Shown: positions 33,441 through 46,547 of the stretch, piece by piece | Layout: each line of letters opens with the position of its first letter | How positions within the stretch are numbered: position 1 is the stretch's first letter | Source: Unio delphinus | Taxonomy: Eukaryota > Mollusca > Bivalvia > Unionida > Unionidae | Reading direction: 5' to 3' | Length of the DNA: 64,000 bases | Assembly: GCA_029339505.1 (NCBI GenBank) | Contig: JAQISU010000025.1 | Span: forward strand, 4,165,001-4,229,000 | The notes under the pieces: model-generated | Seen by the model: the letters and a program-made list of their open reading frames with translations, nothing else | The model's database searches: none | Told to the model about the DNA's origin: nothing | Translations under genes and position numbers: made by a program

Positions 33441-34536
33441 TTTTTTTATGTTTCCCAGACCATCCTGATGCATTACATTTTTAATGTCGATATCTATAAA
33501 AGGCAACAATGGGATAAGAAATACAGTTTCTATGCAGTCTCTATCCTACTTAATGATTCTAATCTCTCTCATAAATACCTAAGCAATGTCATTGTGGTGC
33601 TATATATTAGTCTGGTGATATGAAATTATGCTGGTCACTTATGGCAGTACACTGCGTATGTCCTTATGAAACTTTGCTATCACCACGAGACTACTAGAGA
33701 CCTTCCAAGCTGATCCAAATCTACCTTTGTTCCAGATAGAAGGCTAGACCCAAAAAGATATAACATGTTTCACGTAAGTCTAGAAAGCCGAAGCTGTAGG
33801 TCAATGGAGATAAAATGTTAGAAATATGTTAGATATAGTGATACTACTGTACTACACATTTCTTACATTTGTGGCGTTATATTACTAAAAGAAAACCTTG
33901 CTAAATCGCAAACAGCTATATAAATATGTGCATTATACTGCGTAAACCAGACCTACATAGCAAACATACAAAAAATAGACATGGTAGTACAATATAATTA
34001 ACCTACATATGTCTCCATCTGACCATGTTGAAGTCCTCGAAGTAGACCGTTGTCAGAAAAGACTATACGTAATAAAAAGCGTTTAACCTATGGTGATGTA
34101 CGTATGCACATACATCGTCTGTGCACTGGACGCATTCGTTACTTCTCATCAAACGCACTCAGCACGTGTACCATATGACGGACCCAACTCACTATTTGAA
34201 AATACAGCACAATATACATTACTCACCATGGGGTATTGTTGTACACGAATACGAAACTCGAGTACATGGATTCATAAAAGAAAAGGGCTTATACAATTCC
34301 AAAGCAGCTGGAATAATTGTTAGAGCTATGGAAGAGGTGACATTTATGTGTGGCTAATTGGCAGGAAACAACAATATTGAAACTAGCCAGAAACAATTTT
34401 GCACCCTTTGGACTGTTTGTACGTGATATGAATTCCTATTGTAGCTTTCACAAGTGTACAGTCATATCCCTACAATTCGACGGTACCGAAGGTTAAAGTG
34501 GTGGTTAGCACTGGGGTATCATGCCACAGACATGTA
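33441..34536. other. Intergenic, nothing assigned
   Basis: No supported gene. A 78-codon frame at 34121 ('VHEYETRVHGFIKEKGLYNS') is unrecognised. Confidence 0.3.
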
Positions 34537-34730
34537 GAATAATGTCCCACCCAGTCACATTATAGTAGGCTGACCAGTCCTAACATTAACATTTTTGGTC
34601 CTACGTGCCTAGCAATACAGCTGTTAGGACCAGTTTTATAAGTATTCTGCATGACTCTGCTGGGATTCGATCCCTCAAACTGCCGCATCCGACATGTACA
34701 CTCTAACCACTAGGCCGCCATAGCAGTCTG
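34537..34730 (-). mobile_element. tRNA-derived SINE, family 2
   Basis: On the minus strand there is a head ending 'ggcctagtggttagagtgta' with B-box-like 'gggatcgaatcccagcagag', and distal 'taggactggtcagcctacta' with tail 'gtgggacatt'. More diverged than the copy at 17110. Confidence 0.8.
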
Positions 34731-35137
34731 GTGCCATTTAGAAATAAGTGTCTACAATTAGCTATTGTCTGAATAGTTATTAATAAAGGCACTTTTGAGA
34801 TAATTATTCTAACTTTGCTGGTGTGTGGTTAATATTTTAACAGCTAGTGTACATCCTGATCAGCTAAGTAAAACTTGTGGGTCTGCTTCCATGAAAACGT
34901 TCAATGTTTTAAGTATTCTTCCCGGAAAGTTTTGAGAGTCTAATGTTTTCTGATAAAGGGGACGTCCCACTCCAAGAACAAAAGTCTATAAATGCTTTCT
35001 GTGGGATGAATGTCTGGAAGTGAGGGAAAGTGATGGAAAGGTAAATGTGTCTTGGGATGTATAAGGGGCTATATATATGTAAACCACATAGTGGGGAACG
35101 AGAACAAACATCCCAGTTTGGGTTGAAGACACAAACA

Positions 35138-35138
<1 letters not shown>

Positions 35139-35188
<50 letters not shown>
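35139..35188. repeat. (AG)n microsatellite
   Basis: About 24 units. Ser/Leu-rich minus-strand frames over it are artefacts. Confidence 0.98.
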
Positions 35189-35191
<3 letters not shown>

Positions 35192-35479
35192 GAAACAGAA
35201 TACGTCTTCTCTGATCTCTCACCATCACCATTCTTGAATTTGGAAAGACGATACTCAAACTGACTATAACGGCATGCTGAATAATGAGCTTTATCGTTCA
35301 CTCAATTCAATATGTGTCACAAGTAGAAACAAACAAGGATAGCTATAGAAAGTGTAGGAATTAAACTAAGCACATGACATATAAAGCAATCGATTACTGC
35401 TATAAACAGGCTATTGATGAAAGTGAGAGTACCAAGACATTGTGGAAGCATCGTAACCAGCTGATCCTACTCGCGAACA

Positions 35480-36850
35480 GTTGTTTTCCCCCCGAGAAAA
35501 AAAAAAACAGTAAGCAACATATGTACTAGACAGTGTGGAACGTTCAAAATATTTTTCATAAGCATCTCCAGTAACAGTATTCAGAACCAGACGAACAAAC
35601 CATTTGAATCTGATGCTCTTCTGTTATTTATAAGAGATAATATTACTGATGATAATTATTTTTCAATAGTTAATGCTATTGAAGCTGATGTTTTATATGT
35701 TAATTTAGGTGAAATTTATTACATACTATGGATTGGATGGTATTGGCCAACAATTTCTTAACCTTGCTGCACCAGTAATAAAGAGGCCATGAATGCATAT
35801 CATTCAAGCAAGTATAATGGATGGTTGCACCGATTTGTAAGAAAAGAGAGAAAGAGAATCCAGGGAATAGTAGACCAACATCAATTCTACCTGTATTGTC
35901 AACATTATTTGGAAAGCATGTCGCCATTAAGATCTATACATTTTCTTTAAACGTACCCTCTATTTCATAAAATGCATTAGGATTTAGAAAGTAGCATTCA
36001 TGCCAAACAGAAGTTACCATATTAACTGATTTTTGGCTGAAGAAATTGATAATTGACATATGATTGGTATTGTTTTCTTTGACTTCAAGGATGCTTTTGA
36101 TCTTGTTGATCATGACATTCTGATACACAAGTTGAAATATTACCGGTTCTACAATAAATTTTTAAAATCGTATAGATCCTACCTGACTAAAGTTTCAGTA
36201 AGTAGGTGATAGCAGTATTAGATCTCAAACTTTGAAAAATGTCAAACATGAAAACCTTGTAGGTTTGTCAATATATAATAATCTATTATGGAATGAACAT
36301 ATTGATAAGCTTAGTAACACACTGTCACCCAACATTGCCATATTCAGCAGCTTCAAGACATATGTATGGAAACTCGCAATCTATACTTCAAGTCATCAAT
36401 TCCTCCAAAAATGGAATGTTGTTCAAATGTATGGGAGAACTGTGCTAAATGTGAGCTTGACAGGATTATAAACTTCAGAAACGAGCTTCATATATATTGA
36501 ACATCCCTCAAACACATTGTTTACACAATTCAAATGGTTCACAATATATGACAGGATATATTTGTACAATGCAGTTCATTAATAAAAATGTCTACATAAA
36601 ACAGCATATTTAGGAACTAATTAAGCCTTTTCCAACACAATAACAGTTGAGATCAATATCACATGACATGGAAACCCTCTAGCACCAAAACCAGGAACAT
36701 CCCAATTTAAAAAGATCTTCTATACTCTGGTACAGTTATGTCGAACACGCCTTCAATACAATATAATACAATATAAATCTGTTGAAAATGTTAAAGGATT
36801 TAGGAAAAGATATATGAGCATGTATTTGTTTCTAATAGATAATGGAAATT
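35480..36850 (+). pseudogene. LINE (CR1/jockey-like) reverse transcriptase remnant
   Basis: In several frames: 'SDALLLFIRDNITDDNYFS', 'IVFFDFKDAFDLVDHDILIH' (the palm motif with its catalytic Asp in 'DFKDAFD', about 36062-36121), 'VGLSIYNNLLWNEHIDKLSN' (a C-terminal 'LG..ID..L.W..HI' segment) and 'LQKRASYILNIP' (36474 onward). The order is that of a CR1/jockey-superfamily RT, but the YxDD box and endonuclease are lost, with many stops. Confidence 0.7.
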
Positions 36851-39800
36851 AGTATTGTAATACTAAATACGTTAAAATACACAATATTTATTGCTATCTT
36901 CATATTATGTGCATTGTTATACACTCCTTCAGAGAATCTCAAGGAAGAATAGCCATTGACTAATGAGTCAACTTCTAAAATAAAAGCATTATTATTATTA
37001 TTTAACATGCTTTATCAGTATAACAAAATGGACGATTACATTTGTAATATAGTTTGTAGTTCCATTCCTGAAAGACGTGTATCAGTCAAATAGCATGTTC
37101 AATTTCCTTGTGTTATGCAATTGATTAAACTGGTATATTTTACATACATGTTTTGTTATAGTATATATCTCTGCTCAGATATATGTTAATCCAGTCATTA
37201 ATTTCATGTATTACATTGTTATTTACTCGGTCTTTGCAATAACATCATGGTCCATCTTCTCCTAGATAATAATAACCAACAAAATCGCCATGTAACAAGT
37301 GAGGCATACACTCTCTAAATCAATTAGTATCTTGCTCATCTTATACGTTAATGATCTGGTCGAGGCAGTGCGTATGCATGTAAATAACCATCTTCAGTCT
37401 TAGTCACTCTGACTTAACATTAATCAGATTCTCCCAAATGGCAAGCTGATGAAAGTAGTTTTGTCTCTTGCTGTGAATATAATATGTAACAATACCACTC
37501 CTGAGTATTGCCCAATTTTCATGCATAAATAGCCTTGTCTCATTCCAGAAAAAAAATAAAAACAACAACATCTCAAGTATAACATTAAATACTACTGTAG
37601 CTACAATACAAATAACACAGTCACAAGAATGGACTGATGTATTACTGTGTGAGTAGATTTTCCATTGAATTAATATACCATTTTTCAGTTAAGGTTGTAG
37701 ACCATTATGTATATCTATACTAATATTTGATATGATTATACATTGGTATGGGTCATTTTGTAAAGAACATATTCAATATTAATTTTGTGCGTTATCGAGA
37801 GCCTGTACTTTAAGAAAATGTAATAATGTTTTTAAAAAAATTTACGTGAATGTGAATTCAGGACATTGATATTCACTCTAAACAAAACCATAGTCTACCT
37901 GCCATATTCCAGACATCTTGCTAAACTGTATGCAAACAGACCTGAACTTTTATTTATAAGAATTTGATAGAAAATCCACGAAGATAAGAGACTATTTTCA
38001 GATAATGGTTATTGCGATATAGGGCAGGGGAAAGATATATACACGAAATGTTGTTTAAATCAGAATCACTATCCCTGTCTTAACATCTTCAGTGTAATCG
38101 GTATTTTAGTATTAAATTATTATTTGAGGAGATTTATGTAATTATGTATTACCAAGATTTATTGGAGTTAAAAAGTGCTCATTGATTTTAAAATAAAATC
38201 GCTCTCTGAGATTTATGTATTTTTATTACCAATATTCATTGGAGTTACAAAGTACTCATTTATTTTAAGGTAAAATCGCTCTCTGGGAATTTTTTTGAAT
38301 TTATTCAAGGACACACTCTATCAATCGGACACAGACATATCGTTTTCAGACCAGTGCACACAGTATTTGAATTTAATTGAAATACTACCAGTTTCATATG
38401 GAACATACTAATTTTGAAATGTGATATATTTTAGGACTATTTGGTATTTAATTCACAAAGCTGTTAAGTTTCATTTTTAAGGAAATACATTGAGTCTTAG
38501 ATTTACAAAACTTGGTGGCTTTTTCTTTTTTTCTTTTATTTAGTTGAATATCATAGAGTTGCATTAAGACGTTGTAACTTTAAAAGTATATTAGTTAAAT
38601 CCCGATGAAAATTAAACCATCTATGCTGGGTGGTGGTGGTGGTGGTAGTGAAATCAACATGTTTAACATCAATAATGGATATACCAATTGCAATATTTAA
38701 TATGTATAGGTATCAAAAGACGTATATTTGTGAAACCCTATGTCGATATAGCCATCCGTTAAGTAAGAGCAAAGATAACTATACTTTCAATATGGACATG
38801 GTGGTGTTCGTACGCAGGGTTAGTTTGTATTTTGTTACATTTGTGATTACTGATTTTAACCAAAATATATGAAATCTGGCATTCACAACTGAAAACTGTC
38901 TCTACTTTAGTATTATCATTATTTAGGTATTTTCCACTATCTGATTTAGAATCAACAACGTTTAACCATCAAGGACAGATCTAACTAGGGCTAACTTGGT
39001 AGTTGTATGCTTCGTCAATAGTTTTCATTGTTTTCATGAATAATTATTCATAATTTGTTTGACTTTAAAATATGTAACATGTTATCACTGAGATATATAT
39101 TCCATGATACCGAGTGGTATTTATCATGACAGTCCAATCATGTGACTATGTCAGTGCATATCCCAAAAAAATTGTCATGCACCAGACGCCTGGCTAGGAC
39201 AGGTACAACAGATACATATATAGTGGCTAGGTGTGCCAGTAATAATCCTAGATTATATTTTTAATCGCACATATAAGAAACGAAACGAACAGGTTTCTTT
39301 CACGTTGTAAGGAAAATAACCAGATTGCGACATTTATATGCTAGACCCTGGAGCTAAGGAGTTCGCGTCATAATGTACAGAAATGCGTCTGATTATGTCA
39401 TTTCGTTCTGTATAATAAAATTGAAAATCTAAATGTACCGTGTACAGTACACAGTATCAGAGAAAATGGGTATTTCGATCGGCACGAATGCGTGAACAAA
39501 GAAGGTAATGATTTATCTGATGATATGTCGCTCAGAGTGAGTTTGGATAGCTAGGGGAATATACCGGTACTGTGTTAATGTCGTTGTGTGTTCGTACAGG
39601 AGGCTTATAGGGACCATATGAACTGCATGAGACAGAGGTAAATACCCTAGTACAGTTAGCACCGAGTCTCTTTGAGACAAAAAAATAAGAAAAATCGGAA
39701 GCAGTGGATAGACGGACTGGAGGAAACTGGAGTGCCAGTCCAGAGACATATACGGATGAGTAGGAACACAGGACAGGATGGAAATTTATCACAGTGAGTC

Positions 39801-40429
39801 AGATGATGAAACAGTATGTCACCTGAAAGGAGAGTGATAGGGGATTTAATTTGAATTGAATTTGAGAAAAGTCTATCTTATATTGAATGATATTAAACTG
39901 TTGTTAATTTGAATTTTACATGGAGTGTAATGGTCGGCATCGCTAACTGGGGGCTCAGAACTTTTCATCTGTCTATCACACAATTCACTTTCTGAGAAAG
40001 AAAACGAGATATTGTTGGTCTTCTGTTATAATCATTATAATATTGGAAGCACCCCACCGCAACCGTGTTAACGAGAAAACATTACATGGGCACTCTAGTC
40101 CAGGATATGAATAAGACAAATATTTTCTTTACGATCTAACATTTATTTGTTAGGAAGTAATTGTGATCAGTATGATATATTTTCCATCATTTGTATTTGA
40201 ATATGCTCAAGTGTTCATCGTGTAGATGTTATATTTTGAGATTTGCATGCTTGGTAGATTTTTGATCACTTGCAGTAATTGTAAAGCAAATATGGAGCAA
40301 ATATCTTAAATGAGCAAAGTTAGGGTTCGACAGGTGGTTAGAAACGTTAATATCTGTCAACTGGTTAGTAAGCGGGGACAATTTATCAGTTATTGTTAGC
40401 ATAATAATAACATCGCTATTGAAATATAG
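36851..40429. other. Long intergenic stretch
   Basis: No supported gene over 3.5 kb. It contains a 75-bp tandem duplication (listed separately). At 39930-39960 'gctaactgggggctcagaac' could be the end of a 5' LTR plus primer-binding site of the retroelement that follows, but no matching 3' LTR was found. Confidence 0.35.
38131..38281. repeat. Tandem duplication, ~75 bp x 2
   Basis: Both units contain 'attggagttA(a/c)aaagt', 'gctcatt/actcatt', and end 'taaaatcgctctctg'. Confidence 0.85.
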
Positions 40430-41090
40430 ATGGTTAAGGAGTACCGTGTCATGGGCGCTGGAGATCTCACCTACGAAGTATACTACAACTTAGCTGCCGA
40501 CGAGGCTGATAAATACGATGCATTTAAGAAGGCTCTTCTTTTCCATTATCGGCTAGCTGCTGAAACGTATCGTACACGTTTTAGAGAAGCAACGGAAAAG
40601 ACAAAAGGACTCCCACTCTCAATTCCACACCCGCGTTGGAGGGTTGACATCTGGATGCAGATGACCGAAGACTAAAGATCGAACGACGTGCTAAGCGAGG
40701 TAATACTCAAGGAGCATGTCCTGAATACGTACCCTTGCGGGTTGACAGTCTTTTACAGCAAATAGAGAGTACTCCTGACGTTCAAAGAAATCTCAAAACG
40801 GAGGAAAGGTATGAGCAGGCACACGCACAGAGTGGAGGCTCCGGGGTCCAGGACCGTATGAGGGACGGATAGCAGGCTATCCTCAACTTTCAGGGCGACG
40901 GGAAGGTCGGAGAAGGATCCTCAGTTAAAGGTAAAAGCCATATATCCGGACAAGCCAACCCACTAAAACCTGACTAAAAGTTCTTCGAGGGCCGCCAGCG
41001 TCTTTCAACTGCAAGCGCCCGATGCATTGTGACAGGGACTGCCCCAAGGGCAGACAGATCCATGTGAATGCCGCTGCTAGAAAGGAGTGC
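40430..41090 (+). pseudogene. Gag-like region of the gypsy element
   Basis: An open 81-codon frame with 'DKYDAFKKALLFHYRLAAET' and 'YRTRFREATEKTKG', a helical pattern seen in gag-like domains of metazoan gypsy elements. It continues after a stop with 'EYVPLRVDSLLQQI'. A possible zinc knuckle near 40995-41045 is frame-broken. Gag packages element RNA. This copy is inactive. Confidence 0.6.
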
Positions 41091-41117
41091 CATATGGAAG
41101 CACAGCTCTGGTAGCCA

Positions 41118-41385
41118 TGTGTTTACAGCGTGCGTGGCGTAATCGGGAGGTCGTGGGTTCGATCCCCGGCCGAGTCATACCAAAGACTTACATAAATATA
41201 ATTAACTAACAACTGACTCGCTTGTTGCTCAGCATTAATAGGTTAGGGTTAGGACTGGTCGGCCTGGTGCCAGGATAATGTGACTGGATGGGACATCATG
41301 ATACATGTCTACCACATGATGTCCCAGTGCTAGAACTCACTATACACTGCCTCACTGCAGACACCGTAGCGATATGACTTAAAAA
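41118..41385 (+). mobile_element. tRNA-derived SINE, family 2, nested in gypsy element
   Basis: 'gtggcgtaatcgggaggtcg' and 'gggttcgatccccggccgag' form the tRNA-like head, 'aggactggtcggcctggtgc' the distal block, and 'gatgggacatcatg' the end. It is followed by 'agaactcactatacactgcc', a tail also next to foldback copy R and the SINE at 46548. The insertion separates the gag and protease regions, so it is younger than the retroelement. Confidence 0.85.
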
Positions 41386-41439
41386 TTGTTAAAGCAGCGT
41401 TAAAAATCCTAATCAAACGAACTAACAAAAGATCAACCT

Positions 41440-41560
41440 GGACGCAAGCTGTAAAAAAACAAACCTTGCGTCCGCGACTATCAACGGAGAAAGTGTCAAC
41501 GTCTTATACGACACTGGGTGTAGCTTTTCGGCCCATTTTGACACGAATTAGGGGAACCCT
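41440..41560 (+). pseudogene. Aspartic protease patch of the gypsy element
   Basis: 'NGESVNVLYDTGCSFSAHFD' contains a D-T-G triad, the active-site motif of retropepsins. Flanking flap residues are not recovered. Confidence 0.6.
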
Positions 41561-41930
41561 AAGGACTACACTGGGAAGGTAATTATAGAACAGTATGCGA
41601 ACAGCACGCGTGACGCGTTGCAGTGGCTGTCCTTGACTTCGATTCACCGTACTTAAAGAGGAAAATTGAACTTGGTTCGTGGTGGAACAGTCACATGATG
41701 TAATACTGGGATGTTAAGTGTTGCCACAACCAATCCCCGATATCTGCACACCAATGCCGGTGGGTACTGTGGAAGCCAGGTCCAAGAGTCGACCGACGAA
41801 ACTCCGATGTAAGTTACGTCGTAACATACTTCCGGACGAGTTGAGTAAGCTTCAACATGAGGAAGCAACCCTAGGGCTGTTGCACAAATACGCTGCAGAA
41901 GGAACAGAGAAGTAAACTCCGAATCTCGCG

Positions 41931-43031
41931 GTGAAGTTGGCGCACAAGAAAGGGATCTTCTATCACCACACTAGGAAAGTAAGCAAACACTATAATCAAG
42001 TCGTCGTGTCAAAAGAGAAAGGAGTCGAACTATTAATACTCGCGCATGAAAGTCTCATGGACACATGGGAACTGCAAAGACACATGACCGTCTTGTCAAA
42101 GAATTTTACTGGCCAGAGGTCCACGGAGTTGACAAGTGATTATATCTCTCATGTGACAAGTATCAGAGAATGGCATTGAAAATGGATCATCCACCCGTCC
42201 GCTAGGTGTGTACCCCACCTATCGATGAACCCTTTCGACTCGTCGCGATGGACTTAGTCGGACGGATAAAAACCTAGTCGTCGTATGGCAATCGATATAT
42301 TAAAACGGTCGCATATTACGCTACACGCCATCGGCACGCCGTCTCGTTGCGTAATATTGATTCGGAAAACGTCGTTGAAGCACTTTGAGGGATTACGTGA
42401 AGAGTAAAAGTGCCGGACATGATCTTCACCGCTCTTGGGACACAATTCATGAGTCGCGTGATAGCAGAAGTGAAACGAATGATATCAATTAAACACCTCA
42501 CGTCTACACCATATCAACCGCAATTTAACGGACTGGTCGAACAATATAATGTGACAATGAAGAACACACTCAGGAAGATATTCGGCTGCCACAAAGGTTG
42601 GGATCGAGACATTCCTGCAATGCTTTGTCATATCGAGAAGTACCTCAAGCGAGTTTAGGGTTTTCTCCTTCAGAACTCGTGTATGGGATGACCGTAGTGA
42701 CCCAAAATGCCGTACTATGACATATGTGGACGGACGACCACGCTGTCGAACAGGTACGTACTACCTATCAGTACGTCGCGGATTTGCGAAACAGACTGGA
42801 GGAAGTTTGTTCACTCGCACAGGAGAACTTAAAATGAGTGAAGCGCATGGCGCACAGTATTACAACCAGATTGAAAATGCACACAAGTCTGACCTAGGCG
42901 ACAAGGCGTTCTTGCTTTTGCCCCAAAAAGACAACAATTTGCAAGTTTCTTGGAGAGATCCGTACGTTGTATCCGGGAAGGTTGGAGGTCAAACTTATCG
43001 GATACAACTACCGACTAAGAAGAAACTATAA
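41931..43031 (+). pseudogene. Integrase region of the gypsy element
   Basis: Pieces in order: 'KGVELLILAHESLMDTWELQ' (start of the zinc-binding domain), 'RLVAMDLVGRIKT' (first catalytic Asp), 'TALGTQFMSRVIAEVKR' where the second Asp should precede Gly but is not Asp, 'STPYQPQFNGLVEQYNVTMK' with the Glu in place, then 'LGDKAFLLLPQKDNNLQVSW' and 'GKVGGQTYRIQLP' of the C-terminal domain. Three or more frame breaks. Catalysis would be lost because of the missing Asp. Confidence 0.75.
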
Positions 43032-43269
43032 CATGCCAATATCCTTAATCGATACCGGAAAAGCGAGACCGTCAGCCATTGTTTCGTCGCCAAAAACATC
43101 AACGACGATGCCGAGGGCGACACGGAATGGGTGATTACTGTATCAAACTGTCCGTTAATGAGGGCTGAGAAACCACACGGACGTGCAGTCAAAGCACGCT
43201 GTCTCACTACACAAATTCAAAGGTGGATCAGCTGAGACACGCCCCATGACACCACGAAAACTGAGGTGT

Positions 43270-43640
43270 GATCATTCATTGGATCGGCCGAGTATTATCA
43301 GAGGTATGTGACTAATTTCAGTGCGATTGCTGGGTCGCTGGCTGACCTGACCAAGAAACGGGACCTGGATAAAGATATTTAGACGGATGAGTGCGAGCAC
43401 GCTTTCTAAACGCTAAATGATAGGCTTACATCCGACGCGGTTGTCCGCCTATCATATCTGTTCAAAGACTTCATGTTTCTCACTGACGCATGTGATACAG
43501 GACTGGGAGCAGTAATCTTAAAAGAGCACGATGGCAACGCTTTTACCTGTGACCTTCTTTAACTTCAGATTGGGTTCCGCCCGCATTCTAAATGACGAAC
43601 GCATCAACGCTAGTCACAAAATGTAATTTACGTGGGAAAG
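43270..43640 (+). pseudogene. RT connection/RNase H start of the gypsy element
   Basis: 'IGSAEYYQRYVTNFSAIAGS' followed by 'LADLTKKRDLDKDI', then 'FLTDACDTGLGAVILKEHDG'. These are the segment just after the RT thumb and the first RNase H strand with its catalytic Asp. Homology fades at about 43650. The RT palm that should precede it is absent. Confidence 0.75.
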
Positions 43641-44578
43641 CTGATTGTGCTAATGGTAAGCGGAAATTTGTTTCATGTTGTTGAAAGACCAATACATTAT
43701 ACATAAATCCCCCACGTACAGCCCTCCACCTTGTGATGAGTGTCGCCCTAGAATACTTATATTGCAAAATGTCTATAAAGTGAAGGATGTGACCAAAAAA
43801 TAGGGGACAATTGCCAAGGTTACCATAACTAGTGCTCATCTGACTTTAATATACCCGTGATACTATTTGGCAGTAAGACATAATACATGTTTTGGTTTTT
43901 ACTGTACATACCATTTTACATTTGAAATCTACCATTATTATGAAACCAAAGGATGAAAAATAAATGGTATTTGCAAATAGTATTCCAATGCATTTCAGAA
44001 ACCAGCCACAACAAGTCTACTGGATGGTGGAATTTGTCAGCAGTTTTTGAAACCAGTGCAATGATTCATGGCAGAGTAATGAGAGTAAAGACAATAACAA
44101 TACAGGTTATCAATAGATTATAGTATTGTTGTAATCTTGAGATCGTAGGTCATATGTAGACTTTGTTTAGATCTTTGTATGATGAGTAATGTAATGGACA
44201 AAACGTGGTCTACTGGGGCCTTATTGTCCATGATTAAAAATCGGCTTTAATTTCGCGCATGTGAGATAGAAACAAAGTTTGGCAAAACATGCTTACTCAC
44301 CATCACTTATGTATTTTCTAATTTATTGGGTCTTTATTTAAATTGCCATTTTGTTGTTCAATGTATTTTGAGCGCATGTTAGATACATTGTACAAAAGCT
44401 GTCCTTTTGCTCACGCTTACACTAGTGTAATGCAACAATGGTTAAGCATATTAATTGGCACATACAAACATCGCAAATGGTAAAAGAAAAAGTTTAAAGC
44501 AAGACAAGATCAAGCAAAGAAGACTAGTTATATGACTTAGGCAATTTATAGGCAGCACCACCTATACTGATCCAGAAG

Positions 44579-44581
<3 letters not shown>

Positions 44582-44659
<78 letters not shown>
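44582..44659. repeat. (TA)n microsatellite
   Basis: About 39 TA units. Confidence 0.98.
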
Positions 44660-44661
<2 letters not shown>

Positions 44662-45460
44662 CGTGCTTAGGCTCGAATAAACTGTAACATAGAAAGAGTG
44701 ACAATAACAAGCTTGTAAAAACGTTTATTGAGCACAAATATTTCCAGAAAAGAAAAATAAACTTACGGTTTTAAGAATCAATTCCAAAATTAATCCAAAA
44801 ATAATTCAAAATATTATCCACTAGAGAAATTGCAAACGTCCTGGTAGTATAATTTCCAAATAATTCCAAGTTCGAATCCCAGCGAAGTATCCAAGATTGA
44901 AGTCAATGTCACGTGATGAAGTCAGTTCTTGGTAATAAAATTATATGAGCACAATTCTTTTCCAGATAATTAACAAAATAAATCCTCTTGATCCAAACGA
45001 ATTGAAATAATTTCCAATACAAGGTAATTTAAAATAACTCAAAAGGACACAACGTAATATTCTAGCAGCCCAGGTTCTGCTAAATAGTTCGCTCCAAAAC
45101 ATAATTTATATACCTGTTTTTACTTAAACAAGAAATGGATCACATAATCTTCTAGAATCTTTTAGAAAAAAACTCACGTACACACCACGCCGTATGACCC
45201 ACCTAAAAATAGAAAGATGTTTATAACGAAGCTCCATAATATCCTTGGAACCATCCAATCATTTTTAAAGCTTGTTTACAACTCTGAAGCCAGGTCAGAA
45301 ATGAGGACAACACCTGGTGTTTATTATTAAGAGTACATGTCATCCCACTTTCTAAAAAAAATATATCCCAATGAATGAATCTTACACTTAAAATGTCAAA
45401 TTTGAATCTGACAAACATTAAAAATGAAAATAAATGACCCAAATCAAATATACGTAACAA

Positions 45461-45462
<2 letters not shown>

Positions 45463-45515
<53 letters not shown>

Positions 45516-45525
45516 ATATATATAT
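45463..45525. repeat. (ATCT)n and (TA)n microsatellite
   Basis: About 13 tetranucleotide units then a short TA run. Confidence 0.98.
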
Positions 45526-46449
45526 GGACACTTCAAAGTTTGATTTTGCTAGATAACTTGTAATTAATTGTTTGGTTTAATAACAATTCCTCACTTTACA
45601 GAAAAACTCGAGAAAACAAATGCAAGGATTTGGAGACGACGAAATGTACTTCTTGTACGTTTTGCACGATAAAATGCTTTGTTCAACACGTCACACAATG
45701 TTATTAATAATAGCTAAAGTATAAATGCGTCAGAAAAGGGCTGCTTATGAAGTAATTGTACGATCCTAATGTGGCTTTGTTGTCCAGAACACTCAGCAGT
45801 ATGCATTCGTCAAGGCAATAATTTATAACGTGTCCTTTTATCTCCGTAAAGTGAAATAGTAAAGATGTTAAGCATATTTGTAGTCTTTGAACGTGTAGAT
45901 GTGACATTTTCTTCAGAAGGACGTCAAAGTTACACCGGCTGATTATGTTATTAAAAGTGAACGTATTTGCCCATTGTACTTCTTTTAATTTATTGATGTT
46001 TATAATGATGTAGAGATTAGACATGCAATCATATATAAATTAATATAGTATTATCAAACATTTACTGAGTTGATCTTTTACAAAATGTTAATAATAACTT
46101 ACCACTATATACCAATGGACGACATAAAGACCTGGAGAAAATCTGCTTTTCTTGAAATATTGTTAGTTTGGAAAAGTACAAAAGTTTCAATGTTGTGTGA
46201 AACAAAATATTTTTCAAAAGTAAGGCAGCTTTGAGCTCAAATAAAATGGAGTCAGAGCTCGTGATTTGTATATAAACGTCACCAGCCATGGGCCAGTGTC
46301 TGAATATTGTTTATTGGGTACTAACACCCCAACTGCAAGGGGCGTTGGCATCTCTAGACATCCATCATATATTCAACCAACTAAAGCATACATAAAAGGA
46401 AATTGCAAACGTATCCACTCACCTGTATCAAAATTATATTCCATCAGGA

Positions 46450-46472
46450 ATGTGTGTGTGTGTGTGTGTGTG

Positions 46473-46506
<34 letters not shown>
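46450..46506. repeat. (GT)n microsatellite
   Basis: Two runs separated by 'ctat'. Confidence 0.97.
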
Positions 46507-46507
<1 letters not shown>

Positions 46508-46547
46508 TTCACATTTAAAATGTAGCTTTAACATTTTTGTCATATAG

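Larger units (their letters stand above)
40430..43650 (+). mobile_element. Ty3/gypsy retroelement, Gmr1-like domain order
   Basis: A degraded element read left to right: gag-like frame (40430), Cys-rich patch (about 41010), aspartic protease patch (about 41510), integrase (41931-43031), then RT-connection/RNase H (about 43270-43640). Integrase lies upstream of RNase H, the reverse of the usual gypsy order but known in Gmr1-type elements. The RT catalytic core is missing between 43031 and 43270. LTRs were not identified. A family 2 SINE is inserted at 41118. Confidence 0.7.
43660..46290. other. Intergenic with microsatellites
   Basis: No supported gene. The region 44700-45070 shares loose features with 50580-50960 ('aacaagctt', 'ttcgaatccc'/'ttcgagtccc', 'gatgaagtcag'/'gatgaggtcag'), which suggests an unnamed dispersed repeat. 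Confidence 0.35.

Noticed and set aside
34121..34357. 78-codon frame with 'KEKGLYNSKAAGIIVRAMEE'
   Set aside because: It looks protein-like, but no family could be named and no second copy is in the window.
34909..35301. Ser/Leu-rich minus-strand frames
   Set aside because: Produced by the (AG)n microsatellite at 35139-35188.
39930..39965. LTR end plus primer-binding site for the gypsy element
   Set aside because: Sequence is suggestive ('ctgggggctcagaac') but no matching 3' LTR or LTR start was found.
41130..41180. Possible tRNA gene
   Set aside because: The B-box region is good, but the acceptor stem does not pair and the sequence continues into a SINE body.
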